The notes under the pieces were generated by a model. That model searched no databases. It saw only the letters and a program-made list of their open reading frames with translations, and was not told where the DNA came from. The position numbers and the translations under genes are program-made. Shown here one piece after another: positions 41,236 to 42,243 of a DNA stretch of 42,243 nt (the stretch's first letter is position 1; each line of letters opens with the position of its first letter). The stretch lies in the NCBI RefSeq assembly GCF_947072685.1, contig NZ_CAMTIK010000018.1, positions 1 to 42,243 on the forward strand, written 5' to 3'. The DNA comes from an uncultured Cetobacterium sp. GTDB taxonomy: Bacteria > Fusobacteriota > Fusobacteriia > Fusobacteriales > Fusobacteriaceae.

Positions 41236-42102
41236 ATGAAATACTTTTTATTTTTAAACCATCCTAAAGGTGAAGAAGTTTATAAAGTAAGTGAAGAGCG
41301 GGAAAATTTATTGAAAGAACATTTTAAAAGAGTTGATGTAATAATGACAGAGGTAGAAGTCAGAGGGGAAAGATATAGAGCGTTAGTTGATTACTCGGCT
41401 TTTTCAAATCTTGGAAATTTTGATTGTTTCAATTGCCAAGATCCTTGTTGTGCTGACAATCCAACTATTTATGAAAAACATACAAGAGAATTTGTATTAG
41501 ATAATTTGAAAGAATATAATGGGTTAACTAGAAATGTAGATATTCTATTAGAGTTAGGGCATGAACTTGAAGATGTTATTACAAGTATAGAAAATGATTT
41601 TGGAATGGTACCGGATGAAAATGTAGAAGAGGAAGTTTCTTTATGTACATGCTCTTACAAACCTAATAATAAGTCTACACTTTGTTCATTACATTCTCTT
41701 TGCTTAAATAAAGCATTAGATGTAAAAGATATTGTAGATATTAAACCGTTAGTTTGCAGTCTATGGCCAATAGATATAGTGATAGATGAAAAAGAGGAGT
41801 TGCTGTATATAACTGTTCCGGATGATTTCACAACAGGATTTACAATTGAGGATTACTATGATACTGTTTGTGTAAATAGAGAACTTTCACAAAGCGCTTC
41901 TTTTAGAAGGAAAAATCCTGACGGGTTTGAATTTAAAGATTATAAACCGCTAATTATAAACTATGGAGAAACACTGAAATATAGTTTAGGAGAAAAATTT
42001 TATAATGATGTAAAAAAAATATTATTAGAAAAAGAGCTTGTTTTTATTGATGAGTTCGAAGAAAAAGAGGAACAAATATTAAAAAAAATAAATATAGAAT
42101 AA
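41236..42102 (+). CDS. Cysteine-rich DUF3109-like protein
   Basis: The 288-residue protein has no signal peptide or membrane segment. Cysteines cluster as CFNCQDPCC (C64, C67, C71, C72), then CTC (C137, C139), C150, C156 and C174 in LCSLHSLCLNKALD...KPLVCSLWPID. The 'LHS..L..KPLVCSLWP' run resembles the DUF3109/YkgJ-like families, whose cysteines may bind zinc or an iron-sulfur cluster; function is unknown. AAAGGTGAT precedes the ATG at 41236, inside an in-frame GTG extension (41224). It is a single gene running divergently from corA. Confidence 0.75.
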   Translation: MKYFLFLNHPKGEEVYKVSEERENLLKEHFKRVDVIMTEVEVRGERYRALVDYSAFSNLGNFDCFNCQDPCCADNPTIYEKHTREFVLDNLKEYNGLTRNVDILLELGHELEDVITSIENDFGMVPDENVEEEVSLCTCSYKPNNKSTLCSLHSLCLNKALDVKDIVDIKPLVCSLWPIDIVIDEKEELLYITVPDDFTTGFTIEDYYDTVCVNRELSQSASFRRKNPDGFEFKDYKPLIINYGETLKYSLGEKFYNDVKKILLEKELVFIDEFEEKEEQILKKINIE

Positions 42103-42121
42103 AAAAAATAAAATAAAACAG

Positions 42122-42150
42122 TTGACGTTCTTTGAAAATTATGATATCAT
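42122..42150 (+). promoter_or_regulatory. Strong promoter of the unit at the right edge
   Basis: TTGACG (42122-42127) and TATCAT (42145-42150) are exactly 17 bases apart, so transcription should start near 42157. The gene it drives lies beyond the window. Confidence 0.75.
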
Positions 42151-42157
42151 TATTTTT

Positions 42158-42243
42158 GTCAGTGGGAAACACCACAGACGAAAATATAAAGGACATTAAC
42201 AACCGAATAGAGAAAATAGTCAGAAAGTTGCGAAAGCAACAAG
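42158..42243 (+). ncRNA. Structured leader RNA, unassigned (cut by window edge)
   Basis: The predicted transcript starts with a hairpin, GTC-A-GTGG paired to CCAC-A-GAC (42158-42179) with a symmetrical A-A mismatch and a GAAACA loop. An A-rich linker follows, then GTTGC-GAAA-GCAAC (42227-42240), a GNRA tetraloop stem. No start codon appears. It may be a ribosomal-protein leader, a riboswitch or a small RNA gene; I do not recognise the family. Confidence 0.45.

Noticed and set aside
1-42243. CRISPR array, tRNA, rRNA or insertion sequence
   Set aside because: I saw no regularly spaced direct repeats, cloverleaf-like segments, rRNA motifs or transposase-like proteins.

Overview
This AT-rich window reads as a chromosomal segment of a member of the Fusobacteriota (Fusobacterium, Cetobacterium or Ilyobacter-like). 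The evidence is the low GC content, strong Shine-Dalgarno sites (AGGAGG type), frequent TTG/GTG starts, genes for proteins with Sec signal peptides followed by outer-membrane-barrel-like sequence, and Firmicute-like gene orders (rpmF-plsX-fab, radA-disA, copA-csoR). The genus is an inference from style; no rRNA lies in the window. I see no insertion sequence, prophage, CRISPR array, tRNA or rRNA gene.

Left part (1-9.2 kb). The left edge holds the first 56 bases of a leftward gene for an exported protein. In front of it is a strong promoter, a cyclic-di-GMP-I (GEMM) class riboswitch and an overlapping intrinsic terminator. Then come recG and proS (rightward) and a leftward sigma factor resembling SigH of spore formers. 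Next is a two-gene encapsulin operon, an encapsulated ferritin-like cargo (EncFtn) followed by the shell protein, predicted to store iron in a protein nanocompartment. Two leftward tandem paralogues for small outer-membrane-barrel-like proteins follow; the downstream one has an mRNA leader predicted to begin with a hairpin.

Centre (8.2-28.7 kb). This is a dense rightward housekeeping block. It runs: an RluA-family pseudouridine synthase, rnhB, yraN, a zinc ribbon protein, a ComF-like phosphoribosyltransferase and an unknown protein; tpiA-gpmI (glycolysis); a lysine riboswitch in front of an NhaC-family transporter (probable lysine uptake); ychF; yceD-rpmF; the phospholipid/fatty-acid cluster plsX-fabH-fabD-acpP-fabF; and rnc, an Elp3-like radical SAM gene, rng, coaD, radA and disA (c-di-AMP synthase).

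Right part (28.7-42.2 kb). A copper-export operon (copA-csoR) has a palindromic candidate CsoR operator at its promoter. A nucleoside salvage set follows: a BMP-family binding protein, deoB, deoD and cdd. Then a GntR/FadR-type regulator precedes aspA, with an inverted repeat in the aspA leader. A leftward run carries corA, an MscS-type channel, bioB and bioD. Last is a cysteine-rich DUF3109-like protein. The right edge starts a new transcription unit with a textbook promoter and a structured leader RNA whose gene lies outside the window.

The best candidates for a second look are the encapsulin/EncFtn pair beside a SigH-like factor, the c-di-GMP riboswitch at the left edge, and the unassigned structured RNA at the right edge. 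The window also links to two cyclic dinucleotides: a predicted c-di-GMP sensor RNA and the c-di-AMP synthase DisA.
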